Below, piece by piece: positions 6,886 to 8,872 of a DNA stretch of 8,872 nucleotides. Location: NCBI GenBank assembly GCA_047618295.1, contig JBLHKL010000091.1:1-8872 (forward strand), written 5' to 3'. Below the pieces are notes generated by a model. It had not been told where the DNA came from and searched no databases. It saw only the letters and a list, made by a program, of their open reading frames with translations. Position 1 is the stretch's first letter. Every line of letters starts with the position of its first letter. Both the position numbers and the translations under genes were made by a program. Source of the stretch: UBA7359 sp047618295. Its GTDB lineage: Bacteria; Pseudomonadota; Gammaproteobacteria; Eutrophobiales; Eutrophobiaceae.

Positions 6886-7277
6886 AGATTATGAGCCGGA
6901 GTCAGACTATAGGGCGAATGCTGATTTTTGGGTTCAAAAAAACTGAGAGGGCCACTGAGGTGCAATAGTAATAAGGACCAGGCTTTCTCGCGGGCATCAG
7001 TAATAGGTACCTTGCAACAGAGGTGATGCAGCGTTTGACGAGAATGCCGTGCGCGCACAGGCACCTCAGACGAACCTAGCTAGAACTCTGCTCCTCATTC
7101 GGACGGCTCTCTGGAGTCGGCAAGGCTCAGACTGGGATGAACTAAAAGGCTCAACTTATATAATCAAAGAACTCTTTTTTGTCATTTGAATAAATAAATA
7201 ATAAATCTATCAACTAACCCTTTTGACTATTGCACTTGAATCAAAACCTACCGGTCTAAAACCAGCTCGATAATAAG
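6886..7277. other. Gene-free region, partly G+C-richer than its surroundings
   Basis: No intact gene is supported. Roughly 6890-7140 is visibly richer in G+C than either flank and contains only short open frames. One minus-strand frame gives a stretch VPITDAREKAWSLLLLHL near 6950-7010 that could be another worn-out coding fragment, or part of a mobile-element remnant. Roughly 7145-7260 is A+T-rich spacer. No tRNA, CRISPR repeat or recognisable insertion-sequence ends were seen. Confidence 0.4.
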
Positions 7278-7309
7278 GGCCTTTGCAAGGATTTGGTCTT
7301 GCAAAGGCC
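7278..7309. terminator. Hairpin terminator after the cytochrome gene
   Basis: Perfect 12-bp inverted repeat GGCCTTTGCAAG (7278-7289) and CTTGCAAAGGCC (7298-7309) with an 8-base loop, starting 13 bases past the cytochrome stop codon. On the minus strand it is followed by CTTATTAT rather than a clean U-run, so termination efficiency is uncertain, but position and stability fit a terminator. Confidence 0.65.
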
Positions 7310-7322
7310 AACACAAAAACGA

Positions 7323-8872
7323 TTACAATATTTTCAAGTACTCAATCAAGGCAAGCTTTTCATCTTCGTTTAGCTTTCTGCCGATTCGGCCTTGAGGCAC
7401 ACCATCAGCAGAGCGATCATCAAATATATGTCCGGTATTGAAATTTCCAGCTTCTCGAGTATCCAATACAAATAAGCCGTCTGAGTAATCCGGTGTTGAT
7501 GAAGGTATCTTACGGTCCTCTTCATTCAGGTATACGTCATCTAACTCAGTTTGTACAATACCGAGCTTAGCGGGATCAAAAGCCTGGTTGCCGAGTTGAA
7601 TAAAGGTAGGTCGTTCTTTTTGAGTTGATAACAGGTCGTAAATCGCAGCAATGGAACCATTATGTAAAAACGGTGCAGTAGCCCAAACCCCATTAAGTGG
7701 ACGAGCTTTGTAGCCACCGCTTGCCTGCAGACAGTTGGGACGTCCACCACCCTCGAAAACGGGGCGCTGCGCCTCAGGAATGAAATTTTGATTGAACCAT
7801 TGATTATTAGTTCTTTCTACTACTGCGCCCAAAGCAAAACCAAAATTTGAAGTGGCGCTATCATTCATCGGCACAAATGTCAGCGCCCACTCACCTGCAT
7901 CATTTTCAACCGGAGCGCAAATATCAGTGTCCATCTCCAAGCCGGTGGTGTTGACTGTCCTATTGGCAATTATACCTGCCTGACCGGGGTCGGTTCCTAT
8001 TTTTGACAACTCGATAACCTTCATTACAAGATAGGGTTGATCGGTCTCTTTGTTCTCACCACCTTGTACGTATCGAATGGGTTGCCAATGGCTGTCACTC
8101 CAAAATTCCTCAGAGTCAATTGGCGGCAAATGACAACTTTGACACAGATCTTGATATAAATTCGCACCTTTGCTGACTAATTTTTTATCAATAGGAGGGA
8201 ACTCAGCAGGCCACTTTGGTCCGGCTAAACCGTTGAATCTCGGTGGGGTCGTGTCGAATGGATGCTTGCCACCAATCCAATCCTCAATCTTAAGCAGATT
8301 GTGGACGTTAACAGAGGAAGCATAGCGCTGGTCATTAGGGCCAGTGGTATCTAAAAATGCTTTAACCCCGAGCGCTTCGCCAGTATTGCGAATTAGTGGT
8401 TGCATAATTGAGGCATCGTATTGAACCCAGTCAAACCAGGATGTTGTCCACAGGTGCGGAAAATTTACCGGCGCATCAATAGGCACATAATTTTCAGGGG
8501 CCGACATGTCTACGCTAAACACTTGATTACCAATTCGATTTAACGCGTCTAAGCGAGTGAAGCCTTCAGTAACATCGATTACATCGCTGGTTGTAACCAA
8601 CTGGCCGATAGTTTTTGTCAACTCCGCTTTGAGTTTACCTTCTGTTAGAGGGTTGTAATTGCTACCTAGCACCCGCTTTGCAAATCTCTCGAAGCGTCCG
8701 TTTAAAATCGAAAACTTACTGGATAATACGGTTTGACCCAAGGCAGCACCCAAAGACTGTGTGAACAATCCAAGGTCTATCATGGCTGGTGCACCATCTA
8801 CAACATAACGCTTATCACCATAAGTTATTTGTCCTGTATGACAGGCCGCACAAGTAAACCCAGCGGCAGTAG
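7323..8872 (-). CDS. Di-heme c-type cytochrome, cytochrome c peroxidase/RoxA-like family, N-terminus cut by window edge
   Basis: An open frame from the right edge to the stop at 7323-7325, 515 full codons. The first ATG inside the window (8783) is not the start: the 29 codons above it contain the heme motif CAACH (8838-8852) and the family sequence AACHTGQITYG...VDGAPAMIDLGLF. A second heme motif, CQSCH, is at 8130-8144. The C-terminal half has GYKARPLNGVWATAPFLHNGS (about 7653-7715), then IYDLL, ERPTFIQLG and FDPAKLGIV, and ends with GRKLNEDEKLALIEYLKIL. This order matches large bacterial di-heme proteins annotated as cytochrome c peroxidase; the rubber oxygenase RoxA belongs to the same wider group. 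Family members are exported to the periplasm, where heme is attached, so a signal peptide is expected upstream of the window. Substrate (peroxide, a lipid or an isoprenoid) cannot be told from sequence. A strong hairpin follows the stop. Confidence 0.88.
   Translation of the reverse strand, partial: TAAGFTCAACHTGQITYGDKRYVVDGAPAMIDLGLFTQSLGAALGQTVLSSKFSILNGRFERFAKRVLGSNYNPLTEGKLKAELTKTIGQLVTTSDVIDVTEGFTRLDALNRIGNQVFSVDMSAPENYVPIDAPVNFPHLWTTSWFDWVQYDASIMQPLIRNTGEALGVKAFLDTTGPNDQRYASSVNVHNLLKIEDWIGGKHPFDTTPPRFNGLAGPKWPAEFPPIDKKLVSKGANLYQDLCQSCHLPPIDSEEFWSDSHWQPIRYVQGGENKETDQPYLVMKVIELSKIGTDPGQAGIIANRTVNTTGLEMDTDICAPVENDAGEWALTFVPMNDSATSNFGFALGAVVERTNNQWFNQNFIPEAQRPVFEGGGRPNCLQASGGYKARPLNGVWATAPFLHNGSIAAIYDLLSTQKERPTFIQLGNQAFDPAKLGIVQTELDDVYLNEEDRKIPSSTPDYSDGLFVLDTREAGNFNTGHIFDDRSADGVPQGRIGRKLNEDEKLALIEYLKIL

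Noticed and set aside
6879..7064. 61-residue minus-strand ORF as a real gene
   Set aside because: Low-complexity composition, no ribosome-binding site, overlap with a region of decayed sequence, and no recognisable family; at best a fragment.
7541..7750. 69-residue minus-strand ORF
   Set aside because: It lies in another frame within the conserved C-terminal part of the cytochrome gene.
7323..8783. Complete 486-residue cytochrome starting at ATG 8783
   Set aside because: The frame stays open to the window edge and the upstream codons include a CAACH heme site and conserved family sequence, so that ATG is internal.
1..8872. CRISPR arrays, tRNA or rRNA genes, intact insertion sequences
   Set aside because: No regularly spaced repeats, no cloverleaf-like sequence, no ribosomal RNA signatures and no transposase with inverted ends were seen on reading.

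Overview
The window is a stretch of A+T-rich bacterial chromosome in which every supportable gene lies on the minus strand. The gene types point to a Gram-negative, probably marine or environmental gammaproteobacterium: a periplasmic di-heme c-type cytochrome of the cytochrome c peroxidase/RoxA-like kind, an UrtA-like periplasmic solute-binding protein, and a bacterial pentameric ligand-gated channel. This assignment is inferred from gene content only, not from a marker gene.

Layout, from high to low coordinates (the direction of transcription). (1) 7323-8872: C-terminal 515 residues of a di-heme cytochrome c peroxidase-like protein whose N-terminus is off the window; a perfect 12-bp hairpin follows it. 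(2) About 6294-7277: one kilobase without an intact gene. It contains a decayed minus-strand coding remnant (6618-6885) with stop codons and frame changes, followed by its own 11-bp A6/T6 hairpin terminator, and then the leader of the next gene. (3) 3900-6293: a 797-residue membrane-embedded patatin-like phospholipase whose catalytic Ser and Asp lie in two separated segments with about six transmembrane helices between them. (4) 3401-3697: a doubtful 98-residue small ORF. (5) 1216-3366 and 1-1202: a tight two-gene operon with a 13-nt gap.

The two-gene operon is the most interesting part. The first gene encodes a seven-helix protein that fuses an N-terminal membrane-anchored double-Cache sensor to a complete pentameric ligand-gated ion channel (Cys-loop/Pro-loop superfamily), including the Pro-loop YPLD-Q motif, the ECD-M1 junction and M1-M4. 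The topology closes correctly: a two-helix hairpin between the two sensor domains returns the chain to the periplasm, so both sensor domains face the periplasm. The second gene encodes an UrtA/FmdD-like (urea/short-chain-amide type) periplasmic binding protein with no permease or ATPase visible beside it, except that the region beyond base 1 is unseen. A reasonable hypothesis is a two-component, ligand-gated channel system in which a binding protein and a Cache domain both feed a pentameric channel. The predicted pore-lining face is strikingly hydrophobic. The phospholipase and cytochrome look like independent neighbours.
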